DNA from: Pedobacter sp. MC2016-05
GTDB taxonomy: Bacteria; Bacteroidota; Bacteroidia; Sphingobacteriales; Sphingobacteriaceae
Length of the DNA stretch: 64,000 bases
Assembly (NCBI RefSeq): GCF_026239735.1
Contig: NZ_JAPIVT010000017.1
Span: forward strand, 1 to 64,000
Reading direction: 5' to 3'
Positions 36,724 to 46,210 of this stretch are shown here, piece after piece. Position 1 is the first letter of the stretch; the number at the start of each line of letters is the position of its first letter. The notes under the pieces were generated by a model that ran no database searches, was not told the origin of the DNA, and saw nothing but the letters and a program-made list of their open reading frames with translations. Both the position numbers and the translations under genes were made by a program.

Positions 36724-38700
36724 ATGGAAGAAAGAACAGAGCTTCAGGGACTGCACCGCTTCATGCAGTTCAGCATCTATTTATTTGTATCTCTGGATAT
36801 CGCCTACTTTATCATCCTGCCGGTATTGACTTTTTCAGGCGAACGTAGTGAACTGGCTATTTTAAACCTGCACCGAGGTTTAAGCCGCTTATTGATCTAT
36901 CAGAAGCCCCTTTATAGCCGGTTATTTATTATGCTGCTTGTTCTTTTAACCTCATTAGGGACATTAAGTAAAAAAAGCCGCGAACTTTCAGCGAAAAAGC
37001 ACATTGTTATTCCCTTATCGGTTTCCTTGATCCTACTTTTTTCAGGCCTGTTGTTTTATTCCCTTCAGCCGTTTGTATGGCTGAGTATAATCATAAAACC
37101 ATGGGTATTTTATGTGCTGTTACTGTTAGCGGGGACCATTCTTTTTCACCTTGGCCTGGATAATATCTCAAAGATTGTTTCCTCTAAACTCGGGAAAGAT
37201 ATCTGGAACAGGGAAGGAGAATCTTTTAAACAGGAAGAAAATAAAAGCAGGATTCCTCTATCGGTAAGTATTCCTATGCTTTATTATTATAAAAAAAAAG
37301 TCAGAAAGGGATTCATCAATATCGAAAACATTTTTCGGGGCACTTTACTCATCGGCACACCTGGTTCAGGGAAATCCTTTGGCGTGGTCATGCCGTTCAT
37401 TCGTGAGTTGATAGATAACCGGTTTTGCATATGCTTATACGATTTTAAGTTTCCCGATTTGGCAAGCCTTGCTTACCTGCGCTACCTGAATAACAGGGCC
37501 AAGGGGGTAAATATGGATTTTCATGTGATTAACCTCAATCAAGTCGAAATGAGCCGGCGGATCAATGTTTTTAACTCCGGGTACATCAAGACCCTCGCTG
37601 ATGCGGCAGAAACAGCTGAGGCGCTGGTTGAGGCATTAAAAAAAGGAGATAAGTCCGGGGGAAGTGATCAGTTTTTCACCCAGAGCGCTGTTAATTTTCT
37701 AGCAGCGTGTATTTATTTTTTTGCCAGGCTGGAAGGCGGAAAATATTCTACCCTACCCCATGTGCTTTCCTTTTTAAACTGCACCTATCAGCAGATATTT
37801 GACTGTCTGACCAGTAATGAGGAGCTCTCCTCGCTGCTTTCCCCTTTTATGAGCGCCTACCGCGCAAAAGCTTTTGACCAGCTAGAAGGGCAGGTGGGAA
37901 CCCTGAAAATATTTATTTCCCGCATGGCGACTCTGGAGACCTTCTGGGTTTTTTCCGGGGATGATTTTTCGCTCAAGATCAGTGACCCTGAGCACCCCTC
38001 GATTTTGGTCCTTGCAAATGATCCCGCCACCCAGAATATCAACTCTACCTGTTATTCCGTTGTTCTTAACCGGCTTACCCGGTTAATCAATTCCAAGGGC
38101 AACCTGCCCAGTGCACTGATACTCGATGAGCTTCCGACCATTTTTGTCCACCGGATTGAAAATCTGATTGCGACCGCCAGGTCAAATAAAGTGGCGGTAT
38201 TGATGGGGTTGCAGGAACTTCCCCAATTCCACCAGCATTATGGAAAGGAAGTAGCCAACACCATCTGCTCGGTGGTAGGAAACGTCCTTTCAGGCTCTGT
38301 AAGAAGTAAGGAAACGCTGGACTGGCTGGAAAAACTCTTTGGAAGGGTAAAGCAGGAGTCTGAAAGTCTGTCCATTGACCGGTCCAAATTATCGATATCG
38401 TTGTCTGAACGTTTAGAAAATCTGATTCCTTCAGGAAAAATAGCTGCCCTTTCAACTGGAGAAATGGTAGGGATTTTAGCCAGGGAGCCCAACGAAAATT
38501 ATGCGGAAGCATACGAACCCTCAGTCATTAACTGCAAAATTAATCTTGATCTGAAAGCAGTCGCGGCTGAAGAGGCATCCTATCTACAACTTCCTGTATT
38601 CTACGATTTTAAGGGAAATAAAATGAAGGTACTTTCTGAAAACTTCAAAAAAATCAATAACGAAATCAAACTTATCACAGGTAGATTTCTAAAAAGTTAA
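36724..38700 (+). CDS. VirD4-type coupling protein (type IV coupling protein), 658 aa
   Basis: The N-terminus has four to five hydrophobic segments. Walker A is LLIGTPGSGKSFGVVMPFIR near residue 215, Walker B is LPSALILDELPTIFVHRIEN near 465, followed by ATARSNKVAVLMGLQELPQF, a VirD4/TraD pattern. In Bacteroides-type elements it is called MobC or TraG-family coupling protein. It brings the relaxase-bound DNA to the channel. Lies 12 bp after traN. Confidence 0.9.
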   Translation: MEERTELQGLHRFMQFSIYLFVSLDIAYFIILPVLTFSGERSELAILNLHRGLSRLLIYQKPLYSRLFIMLLVLLTSLGTLSKKSRELSAKKHIVIPLSVSLILLFSGLLFYSLQPFVWLSIIIKPWVFYVLLLLAGTILFHLGLDNISKIVSSKLGKDIWNREGESFKQEENKSRIPLSVSIPMLYYYKKKVRKGFINIENIFRGTLLIGTPGSGKSFGVVMPFIRELIDNRFCICLYDFKFPDLASLAYLRYLNNRAKGVNMDFHVINLNQVEMSRRINVFNSGYIKTLADAAETAEALVEALKKGDKSGGSDQFFTQSAVNFLAACIYFFARLEGGKYSTLPHVLSFLNCTYQQIFDCLTSNEELSSLLSPFMSAYRAKAFDQLEGQVGTLKIFISRMATLETFWVFSGDDFSLKISDPEHPSILVLANDPATQNINSTCYSVVLNRLTRLINSKGNLPSALILDELPTIFVHRIENLIATARSNKVAVLMGLQELPQFHQHYGKEVANTICSVVGNVLSGSVRSKETLDWLEKLFGRVKQESESLSIDRSKLSISLSERLENLIPSGKIAALSTGEMVGILAREPNENYAEAYEPSVINCKINLDLKAVAAEEASYLQLPVFYDFKGNKMKVLSENFKKINNEIKLITGRFLKS

Positions 38701-38711
38701 ACCAATAAATT

Positions 38712-39128
38712 ATGAAAGATGAATTAAACGGTTCGCTGATCATTGTTATCGATCGGCAGAACCCTGGCGCAGCTGCGCGCATAGGGCTTATGGGCGAGAA
38801 AAACATTGACCAGAATAGCGCCCATGTGAGTTTTGGTGATCTTCACAGAGAAATTGTAGATGTCAATGATATACGTCTTTTAAAAGACCGGTCGAGTTTA
38901 TATCGTCACTTACTGTCCAGTACAGCTGACATTGATCTTGGGGATTTCAAAACACTTTTCAAAATCAATATGCTGCAGGACCGTGGGGATCCGGCTTCGA
39001 TTTTGGAAGCTTATCATTTATTAAAAAACAATCCCAGTGCTATTAACAGCGCAACTGATATCCTTTCAGATTTCCAACGCTCCAAACAGCCGCTAAATCC
39101 TGAAGCGCTTAAAGTATTCTCAAGATGA
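38712..39128 (+). CDS. Hypothetical protein of the conjugation cluster, 138 aa
   Basis: Not recognised. No signal peptide, and soluble. A stretch such as DLHREIVDVNDIRLLKDRSS suggests alpha-beta structure. It starts 12 bp after the coupling protein gene and its stop overlaps the M23 gene (ATGA), so it belongs to the operon. Function unknown. Confidence 0.55.
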   Translation: MKDELNGSLIIVIDRQNPGAAARIGLMGEKNIDQNSAHVSFGDLHREIVDVNDIRLLKDRSSLYRHLLSSTADIDLGDFKTLFKINMLQDRGDPASILEAYHLLKNNPSAINSATDILSDFQRSKQPLNPEALKVFSR

Positions 39129-39766
39129 ACGGTACTGTAGTCTGTAGCGCTATGCTGCTTTTCCTTTGCCATATCACCTCCTCAGCAGTAGCGCAGTTTT
39201 GCTTGCCATTAGCCCATATCAGGATCACAAGCCCTTACGGCCTTCGATGCCATCCGGTATCAAAACAGATCAAGCATCATTATGGAACTGATTTCAGGGC
39301 GAGGTACGAACCTGTATTCGCAGTAATGGAGGGCAGGGTGATTGCAAGTGGAGAGCATAAAATTTTGGGCAAGTTCATCAGAATCAAACATGGCATTCTT
39401 GAAACTGTATACGGCCATTTATCTAAGCTGTTGGTGGGCTCGGGCAGCCTGGTCGAAAGCGGGGATCAGATCGGAGTGAGCGGAAATAGCGGCAGAACTA
39501 CCGCCCCACATCTTCATTTTGCCATGCGTCTTCTGGGAAAGACAATTGATCCGGTAGCTGTAATCACAAAAATAATCCATTCCCAATTTATCCCAATCAT
39601 GAAAGAAAAGCAAGTCATTCAAGAGGATCAGCTGAGTTTGCCTGCATTATTAATGCTACTTACCGATCATAACAAAGTCCTGTTATCTCCCGCCCAGGCG
39701 GAAGAATATGGCAGTGGATTCGCTGATGAGTTACCTGACCTTGAGGAGGAAGACAATGGAAAATAA
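39125..39766 (+). CDS. M23-family metallopeptidase (murein hydrolase), 213 aa
   Basis: Signal peptide (MNGTVVCSAMLLFLCHITSSAVA) then the LytM/M23 domain: ITSPYGLRCHP, HHYGTDFRARY with the H-xxx-D zinc ligands, and APHLHFAMRLLGKTIDP with the HxH motif. It should cut peptidoglycan cross-links and open the wall for the mating channel, as in other transfer systems. The acidic C-terminal tail (ELPDLEEEDNGK) is unusual. Overlaps ardC by 11 bp. Confidence 0.85.
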   Translation: MNGTVVCSAMLLFLCHITSSAVAQFCLPLAHIRITSPYGLRCHPVSKQIKHHYGTDFRARYEPVFAVMEGRVIASGEHKILGKFIRIKHGILETVYGHLSKLLVGSGSLVESGDQIGVSGNSGRTTAPHLHFAMRLLGKTIDPVAVITKIIHSQFIPIMKEKQVIQEDQLSLPALLMLLTDHNKVLLSPAQAEEYGSGFADELPDLEEEDNGK

Positions 39767-40943
39767 AAACCTTCCCTTGCATGTCCAGGTCGCAAATTCG
39801 CTTATCGAGCAGCTCAAAAAAGGTACAGTGCCCTGGCTTAAGCCCTGGAGCGGTGAGGGGATACCCTTGCCCATGCTTCCCTATAATGTGCAAAGCGGAA
39901 ACCGTTATAGAGGAATTAATGCGATAAACTTAATGATTTCCGGTAGAGAAGATCCCAGGTGGCTTACCTTTAAGCAGGCAGAGGCAATAGATGCTAAAAT
40001 AAACAGGGGAGAAAAAGGCACACTCATACAATTCATCAAAACCCATCAGCAAAAAAAACTGAGGGATGATAAGGGTAAGATCATCTATGATGAACTCGGG
40101 CAGCCGCTGATGGAAAAAACGCAGCTTGCCAGACCCATCGTTTCCAGTGCATGGGTATTCAACGCTGAGCAGACTACAGGTCTTCCCGCACTATCCCATG
40201 AACCTAAAAAAGAAGTCGCCTGGGATCCTATTGAAAGAGCCGAGGCGCTCATCCAGGCCAGCGGCGCGGATATCAGCCACCGCTATATCGATAACGCCTT
40301 TTATAATATTCGCTATGACAGTATAACCCTTCCCGAGCGGGCACAGTTTGCAAACGCGCAGGGCTATTATGCTACCGCGCTCCATGAGCTTGCCCATTGG
40401 ACCGGGCATCCGGACAGACTGGACCGCTCCACGCTGATGAATAGTGGAATGATTGCCTATAGCAAAGAAGAGCTTAGAGCAGAAATTGCCTCTATGTTCA
40501 TAGCAGGTGAGCTGGGCATCGGTCATGATACCGGTCAGCATGCCGCGTACGTGGAAAGCTGGGTGTCGATATTGGAAGATACTCCTTTTGAAATCCATTC
40601 TGCGGCGATGGATGCAGAAAAAATATTTGATTTTTTGATGAATATTGAACGTAAACGCGAGATCGAAGCCTCGCCGGATCTTGAAGTCTCTTTTTTTGAC
40701 CAGCGGCCAAAAAACTTTCTATCTACAGGAGACCAGATTTCCTACAGAGATTGCATCTACAGGGTCGAGGGTCACTTGAAGCAGGGCCGGCTCCGGATGG
40801 AACAGCTGCCTTCCGGACTTCATTTTACCCTTTCTTCTTCTGATCCGCTCTACCGTTCGCTTCTTGATCAAAAGCTATCCCTGCGCCAGGATAGAACTAC
40901 AGATCCGGCGCAAGTAAACAGTTCATTAACCAATAAAAGATAA
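39756..40943 (+). CDS. ArdC-type antirestriction protein (ssDNA-binding plus zincin domain), 395 aa
   Basis: The frame opens at 39708, but the start MENKNLPLHVQVANSLIEQL at 39756, preceded by a good GAGGAGGA ribosome site, gives the standard start. N-terminal QLKKGTVPWLKPWS and YRGINAINLMISG are ArdC-like ssDNA-binding domain marks. The C-terminal zincin motif is YYATALHELAHWTGHPDRLD, followed by YSKEELRAEIASMFIAGELG. ArdC proteins shield the incoming single strand from restriction. The extra C-terminal part (after about residue 300) may bind DNA. Confidence 0.85.
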   Translation: MENKNLPLHVQVANSLIEQLKKGTVPWLKPWSGEGIPLPMLPYNVQSGNRYRGINAINLMISGREDPRWLTFKQAEAIDAKINRGEKGTLIQFIKTHQQKKLRDDKGKIIYDELGQPLMEKTQLARPIVSSAWVFNAEQTTGLPALSHEPKKEVAWDPIERAEALIQASGADISHRYIDNAFYNIRYDSITLPERAQFANAQGYYATALHELAHWTGHPDRLDRSTLMNSGMIAYSKEELRAEIASMFIAGELGIGHDTGQHAAYVESWVSILEDTPFEIHSAAMDAEKIFDFLMNIERKREIEASPDLEVSFFDQRPKNFLSTGDQISYRDCIYRVEGHLKQGRLRMEQLPSGLHFTLSSSDPLYRSLLDQKLSLRQDRTTDPAQVNSSLTNKR

Positions 40944-41726
40944 ATGATGACTACATTATTTGATATCAAGGATTTACCCTTGTCCCAGTTCAAGGATTTA
41001 GGGCTTTATCACGACAAGCAGCTATTGCTCGGTCCCGAAGAAATTCAGGCGCTTTTGAACGGAAGGCGAACCGATCTGATTTCTCTTAGCGGGCTAAAAG
41101 GCGAAGGGTTTGAAATAGAAAGGCTCGATGCCAGGTTGTCTCTTCAGCGTGAGGATAGCGGAGAACTCTCCTTAATGATCCATCCCATTTATAAAGTTGC
41201 ACGTGAGCATCCTTTGCTTACTGCTGGAGAAATGGATGATTTAATCAATGGAAGAAAGGATTTTGTTGGCAGACGCATTGAAAAGGAAGAGGGGAGATGG
41301 GCCATGTACAACATCGAATATGATCCCGTTACAAGGGATTTTGTAGGCTATGATGTTTCCAAAGTGCAAACTCCTGATCGGATCAATGGGATGCTGCTGA
41401 GTGAGGAAGAAAAGTCTGCTTTTAAAAGGGGCGAACTCATTGAGCTTACCGATGGGACAAGGGTGCAGCACAGGGCATCAGATCCAAATGGAATTCGCAG
41501 TGACCGGAAGGCCCTGGTGCTTTCGGTATTACTGGATGGAGGAATCAGTTACCTTTTAATCCGTAGCATACAATCGTTAAGAGATGGAGCCATTCAGGCT
41601 AATCACCGCACTCCTGCGTTTAACCAGGCACTTGGAGAAATGGAAGGTGCTAAAAAGATTGATCAGCAAGCCCTTCAGCCTGATACAACTCAACATCTCG
41701 GTCCAAGAAAAATCACGCGCCATTAA
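40944..41726 (+). CDS. DUF4099/DUF3945-domain protein, 260 aa
   Basis: FDIKDLPLSQFKDLGLYHDK and LLLGPEEIQALLNGRRTDLI with LISLSGLKGEGFEIERLDAR and RLSLQREDSG match DUF4099/DUF3945-type proteins of Bacteroidota mobile elements. Soluble, no membrane part. Starts directly after the ardC stop. Role unknown, possibly DNA processing in transfer. Confidence 0.6.
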   Translation: MMTTLFDIKDLPLSQFKDLGLYHDKQLLLGPEEIQALLNGRRTDLISLSGLKGEGFEIERLDARLSLQREDSGELSLMIHPIYKVAREHPLLTAGEMDDLINGRKDFVGRRIEKEEGRWAMYNIEYDPVTRDFVGYDVSKVQTPDRINGMLLSEEEKSAFKRGELIELTDGTRVQHRASDPNGIRSDRKALVLSVLLDGGISYLLIRSIQSLRDGAIQANHRTPAFNQALGEMEGAKKIDQQALQPDTTQHLGPRKITRH

Positions 41727-41739
41727 TCAACTATCAGTT

Positions 41740-42564
41740 ATGAATCAAAATAATCTAGAATACCTGCAAAAGAGCCTTGACTATTTAGGTTTTGGCACTA
41801 AACTAAACGCGGCACTTGAAAATGCTATCTCGAAAGGAGAACAGTTTTTTTCCATCGGAATCAATCAGCGTTATATCCCCGCGGAATTCCGGTCTCAGGT
41901 GGAAAAAAAGTTTGATGATATGCATTTTGAGCTAAAATTTAACCGCTCTAAAAACGGTGAAGTTTACTTTCTGAATGCAATGGAAACTTCACTTTTGCGT
42001 TATAATGCCACTGAACCCATCGTGAAAAAGTTTGTGCTGGATCAGCAGAACAGAATGAGCGCGCTTCAATCTTATAAACTGCTTTGCGGACTTTCTTTCG
42101 AAAAGCCAACATTGATTTTGGATACCGACGACCCCGGGTCAAAGCAATATAAAAAGATAGACTTATGGTATAAGCTCAATTTCAATGCTGTTGACAAGCT
42201 TGGCGAACATCCCATCAAATGGTTCTTTCCTAAACATGGTTACGATCTTGAGCAATCTTTCAGCAGGTTTCCCTTCTTAGAGCTAACTGACAATGATTTG
42301 AGGGAATCTGCTATCAAAGCTTTGCGGTATGGAAATTTGATTAGCCTTCCCATGGAAATTGACGGGAAAAGGCAAGAGGTTTACATCTCGGCAGAGCCGG
42401 AAGATAAAACGCTGAATATTTATGATCAAAAGATGCAAAGTATTCATCCTGATTTGATTTTTGCTGAAAAAATCCGTCCGGTTTCCCCGCAGGCCGAGCG
42501 TTCGATGACCGGTGAACAGGAACATCAACAAGGGTCCGGGGAAACTCGTTACGTTAGGCGATAG
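41740..42564 (+). CDS. Conjugative-element protein of unknown function, 274 aa
   Basis: The frame is open from 41584 across the preceding gene, but the ATG at 41740 (MNQNNLEYLQKSLDYLGFG), 13 bp past the previous stop, is the natural start. FFSIGINQRYIPAEFRSQVE and NGEVYFLNAMETSLLR occur in DUF3945-associated proteins as I recall. DLRESAIKALRYGNLISLPM and EVYISAEPEDKTLNIYDQ follow. Soluble. It closes the contiguous tra operon. Confidence 0.6.
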   Translation: MNQNNLEYLQKSLDYLGFGTKLNAALENAISKGEQFFSIGINQRYIPAEFRSQVEKKFDDMHFELKFNRSKNGEVYFLNAMETSLLRYNATEPIVKKFVLDQQNRMSALQSYKLLCGLSFEKPTLILDTDDPGSKQYKKIDLWYKLNFNAVDKLGEHPIKWFFPKHGYDLEQSFSRFPFLELTDNDLRESAIKALRYGNLISLPMEIDGKRQEVYISAEPEDKTLNIYDQKMQSIHPDLIFAEKIRPVSPQAERSMTGEQEHQQGSGETRYVRR

Positions 42565-42845
42565 TTTTATGCTGAAGAAAAAATGAGCCTTCACTCCGTT
42601 AATATTTTCTTGCATTACTTTGAACTTTGGAAGCAGTTGACTGATGTCTTTTTGATGAAGAAATCCCTTAACCGTCCGGATGTCAAATAGCTTAAACATA
42701 TCATGTTAATTCCTTGCCTTTTCCTGCTAAATACACAAAATTCCATTGCCTGCAGCAATTTATAACTTCTATATTTTGGTTAATTTATTTCAGAGAGAAT
42801 AAGGAGCTGATGCACCAATTTAACATTGTAGTAAGCTGCCAGGAT

Positions 42846-43231
42846 CTATTTCATAGGGATGTTTTCCGTGCTCGCAAATCCTGGTTTGTCTAGAGTTTCT
42901 ACCGTAATTATCACCAATCTTTCGAATCCAGTTCCCTTCACCTGGTCCGGCCACTTTTTGACTATTCGGATAAAAAACTCAGCAACTCTGGCTCCCCTTG
43001 TTTCACCATTGTGTTTTGAATCAGGATTTGGATCAAGATAATAGGGTTGATACTGAATGGGACCAGGCACAGGCAATCGAACAAAGCGGGATAAACAATC
43101 AGCATTTCGTTGGTGGTTTTCATATTGATCCCGCCAATATTGCTGCCATCGCTACCTGCTAAACAAGGTTTTCCATTTTGGATATTTGTTTGAGCACATT
43201 CATTACCAAATTCATGTAAATCTCTCACCAA
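42846..43231 (-). pseudogene. Possible frameshifted minus-strand gene, unrecognised
   Basis: Two minus-strand frames look like one protein broken by one base near 43080-43090: LHEFGNECAQTNIQNGKPCL and GINMKTTNEMLIVYPALF, then RLPVPGPIQYQPYYLDPNPD, RGARVAEFFIRIVKKWPDQV and ERLVIITVETLDKPGF. The amino-acid use is not random-looking but I recognise no family. The surrounding gap 42565-43362 has no other gene, so it may also hold the transfer origin near the mob genes. Confidence 0.3.
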
Positions 43232-43362
43232 AAGAAAGTATTTCCCCCAGTTGTAGAATGCGATTTTGCCTGGTCGTGGCTTTTGCCTTGTTATCCAATT
43301 AGTGCAAGCCTTTTAGTTAATTTCTATTTCATCAAAAAACTCAATTAACCTTTGATATTGCT

Positions 43363-43722
43363 ATGGGAAGAAAAATATTGAACCGTACTGTCCGGTATGC
43401 CGCTGGTTTTACGGAGGAAGAGGATATTAAAATCAAAAAGATCTGCCATCAACTTGGATCGACAAAATCAGAAATGATAAGGTATCGATTACTTAATGAA
43501 CAATTTCTCGGAATCAATTCCGCTGAAGTCTTATCAAAGTTTGTAAGTATAGGTAATGAGATGGCAAAAATAAATTCAGCAATCAAATCGAGCAACCGAT
43601 TTGATGCCTTATCAAGAGAAGGGCAAGGCTTGAATAATACACTATTGTTAAAATACATAGATACACAGAAAGCTCTTGAAGGGCTTATTAGAAAGTTATT
43701 ATCTCAGATGATCAAACAATAG
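43363..43722 (+). CDS. MobC-like relaxosome accessory protein, 119 aa
   Basis: The start MGRKILNRTVRYAAGFTEEE then DIKIKKICHQLGSTKSEMIR and YRLLNEQFLG fits ribbon-helix-helix-type MobC/MobA accessory proteins, which bind near oriT and help the relaxase nick. It precedes the relaxase by 10 bp, the usual mob order. Based on N-terminal pattern and context. Confidence 0.7.
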   Translation: MGRKILNRTVRYAAGFTEEEDIKIKKICHQLGSTKSEMIRYRLLNEQFLGINSAEVLSKFVSIGNEMAKINSAIKSSNRFDALSREGQGLNNTLLLKYIDTQKALEGLIRKLLSQMIKQ

Positions 43723-43732
43723 CCTGGTTTCA

Positions 43733-44710
43733 ATGATAGTTAAAATATTAAAAAAGTCAGTTGGTTTTCCTGCCATTAAGTATAATATGACCAAAGTGGC
43801 TAGAGGTGAAGCTGAAATCTTAAGTATGGCCAACGCTGGTATACTTAATGGGTTTTTAGATATTAGTGCTCGAGACATAGAGCAATATTTCTCCGCGGTT
43901 TCACGGGCAAACTCTATTAGTAAAAAAGATCAACTCCATGTGGTATTTTCAGAAAAAGGAGAAAGGTTTTCCAAGAAGAATTTCGAGGTTTTGGGAATGA
44001 AATGGATGAAAGAAATGGGGTTTGAAAAACAGCCCTATATGATTTTTTTTCATAAGGATACTCAAAATAGACATATACATATTGTTTCTACAACTATTCG
44101 GATGGACGGATCAAAGATTTCTGATGAATTTGATTATTCCAAAGCATTAGGGGCTCTCAATAAGTTATTGGGCTTAGACTCACTCGAGGAGTTTAAACTA
44201 AAAGTTAGCCGAATGATGGGATATAAATATTCGTGCCTATCAGATTTTCGATTACTGCTTCGACAGCAAGGATATAAAAGTTTCTTATCTGACGGAATCC
44301 TTAAAATTTGCAGATATGGAAAAGTGTTCCTCAGATTAAAGGAAGAAGTTGTTAAAGAGTTTGTGTTAACAAATGCGTTTGATAAATATAGAATAGCTGA
44401 AATTGAATCCCTCATTTTACACACTTCCGAATTCTCTGATAAAACTTGGTACCCGATTTACAGGTCAAATAAGGTAATTAGACATAATCCAGTAATAGCT
44501 CACCGGTCTGAACTATCTGAATATCTTAAAAAAGCCCATAATGTGGAGCTGATCTATAATATTAACAAAAAAACATTGGTCAGCGTTATAGTTATTGATC
44601 GCCTATCTAAAAATGTATTCACCTCTCCGCGGATATTGTCCCTGATGCTTGCTAATGAAGACAGATCAACTTCAGAAATCTATTCGGCAAAGGCCCGCTA
44701 TGGGCGATGA
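43733..44710 (+). CDS. Relaxase/mobilization nuclease, 325 aa
   Basis: The motif MIFFHKDTQNRHIHIVSTTI provides HxDTxxxHxH, the relaxase metal triad region. MIVKILKKSVGFPAIKYNMT is the usual Bacteroidota relaxase start. It nicks oriT and pilots the strand. The C-terminal region after about residue 160 has no helicase or primase domain. Codon use is more AT-rich than in the tra operon, so the mob pair may have a different origin. Confidence 0.85.
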   Translation: MIVKILKKSVGFPAIKYNMTKVARGEAEILSMANAGILNGFLDISARDIEQYFSAVSRANSISKKDQLHVVFSEKGERFSKKNFEVLGMKWMKEMGFEKQPYMIFFHKDTQNRHIHIVSTTIRMDGSKISDEFDYSKALGALNKLLGLDSLEEFKLKVSRMMGYKYSCLSDFRLLLRQQGYKSFLSDGILKICRYGKVFLRLKEEVVKEFVLTNAFDKYRIAEIESLILHTSEFSDKTWYPIYRSNKVIRHNPVIAHRSELSEYLKKAHNVELIYNINKKTLVSVIVIDRLSKNVFTSPRILSLMLANEDRSTSEIYSAKARYGR

Positions 44711-44860
44711 TCATCTACATCCTTCCATCTTACTACCTTGAAAATTGCGCTATTGAAGATGATTGTAAATGCTGAGCTTGATCAAATTATTTAAATTCTT
44801 AATAACTGTGCTCATAGATCTCGGCTTCTGAAGAATAGAGAATAATATTATTTCCAATTT

Positions 44861-46210
44861 TTGATTGTTCTCAAGACAAAACTTATCTTCGATAAAAAAT
44901 TCATATTGCAAACTTTAACACAACTTATTAACGGGGAACTTTCGGGAGCCACTACTATAAAAATATCTGAAGGGCTTGATACATTTCCCGGGCAGCTTTT
45001 TGAGCTTACTGATACCTTAGAATACCTTGATTTATCATCCAATAAGTTGACAACCTTACCAGATGATTTTAGCAAGTTTAAAAAGCTGAAGGTATTTTTT
45101 GCATCAGATAATTGTTTTACCGTTTTTCCATCTATTTTGGGCAGATGCGATAATCTCCAGATAATCGGTTTTAAGAGTAATTTAATAACGCATATCCCAA
45201 ATGACTCATTACATCCTAATCTGCGGTGGTTAATCCTTACCAATAATCAGATTTCCAGTTTACCAGCATCTATTGGTGAGTGTTCAAAGCTGGAAAAGCT
45301 GATGCTTGCAGGGAATAAGTTGACCGCGTTGCCCAAGGAACTTGCAGATTGCGGTAGCCTTGCACTGTTGCGGATTGCAGCGAATCATTTAACTAAGCTG
45401 CCTGAATGGTTAGTTTCAATGCCAGGTTTAGCATGGCTGGCTTTTTCAGGTAATAATATGATAAACCAGATTAAAGGTGAGTCATTTGCAACAGTAAATA
45501 TTGATCAATTTCAGCTTCGGCAGTTACTGGGAGAAGGTGCTTCCGGTACGATATTTAAAGCGACCAGTATAGATGTTAATAACCAAGATGAGGTTGCCAT
45601 CAAAATATTTAAAGGAAGTGTTACCAGTGATGGCTTTCCGGAGGATGAGTTGCAAACTTATTTGGCCGCGGGGCATCACCCTTCGATTGTAAAATTGAAA
45701 TCTGTAACAGAGTTGGATGATCAGGGTAAAAAGGGTTTGGTGATGGAACTAATTCCTCCTCACTTTTATAATCTTGGAAAACCACCAACTTTGAATACGT
45801 GTACGCGGGACGTTTTTGATAAGGGCTTTAAACTCACTGATCAGCAACTGTTCGAAATTGCCACTAGTATGGCTTCTGTAGGTGCACATCTGCATGAAAG
45901 AGGAATTATTCATGGGGATTTATATGCACATAATGTTCTAGTTGATGATGCTGGGAAAACATTATTCGGCGATTTTGGTGCGGCTTCATCGTACGATAAG
46001 CGAGATCTTGCTTTAGCTTTCCATCTGGAACGAATTGAAGTAAAGGCCTTCGGATTTCTGCTCGATGATTTGCTTTCGCTTTGCAGTGCGGATATTTCTG
46101 CTTTTGATGAGCTTTGTAAACTTCGCAATCTGTGCTTATCTGAAAACCAACACCTACGGCCTGGTTTCAATGAAATATTAACTGAATTAACTTTGCTTAG
46201 AAGTAGCTAG
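44861..46210 (+). CDS. Leucine-rich-repeat protein kinase-like protein, 449 aa
   Basis: Residues 20-210 contain about seven LRR units (LEYLDLSSNKLTTLPDDFSK, LRWLILTNNQISSLPASIGE, LEKLMLAGNKLTALPKELAD). After that comes a kinase domain: LGEGASGTIFKA (Gly loop), VAIKIF (Lys), IIHGDLYAHNVLV (catalytic loop, HGD in place of HRD), LFGDFGAAS (DFG). No ATG fits: starts are TTG at 44861 or TTG at 44906, the latter preceded by TATCTTCG. No signal peptide, so cytoplasmic. Pedobacter-like genomes carry such kinases. Target unknown. It is the first gene right of the conjugative element. Confidence 0.7.
   Translation: MIVLKTKLIFDKKFILQTLTQLINGELSGATTIKISEGLDTFPGQLFELTDTLEYLDLSSNKLTTLPDDFSKFKKLKVFFASDNCFTVFPSILGRCDNLQIIGFKSNLITHIPNDSLHPNLRWLILTNNQISSLPASIGECSKLEKLMLAGNKLTALPKELADCGSLALLRIAANHLTKLPEWLVSMPGLAWLAFSGNNMINQIKGESFATVNIDQFQLRQLLGEGASGTIFKATSIDVNNQDEVAIKIFKGSVTSDGFPEDELQTYLAAGHHPSIVKLKSVTELDDQGKKGLVMELIPPHFYNLGKPPTLNTCTRDVFDKGFKLTDQQLFEIATSMASVGAHLHERGIIHGDLYAHNVLVDDAGKTLFGDFGAASSYDKRDLALAFHLERIEVKAFGFLLDDLLSLCSADISAFDELCKLRNLCLSENQHLRPGFNEILTELTLLRSS

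Noticed and set aside
38087..38512. Minus-strand 141-codon frame opposite the coupling protein
   Set aside because: Antisense shadow of the ATPase coding sequence.
44711..44860. tRNA gene as the right-hand attachment site of the conjugative element
   Set aside because: No cloverleaf-like sequence could be found here or at the left boundary.
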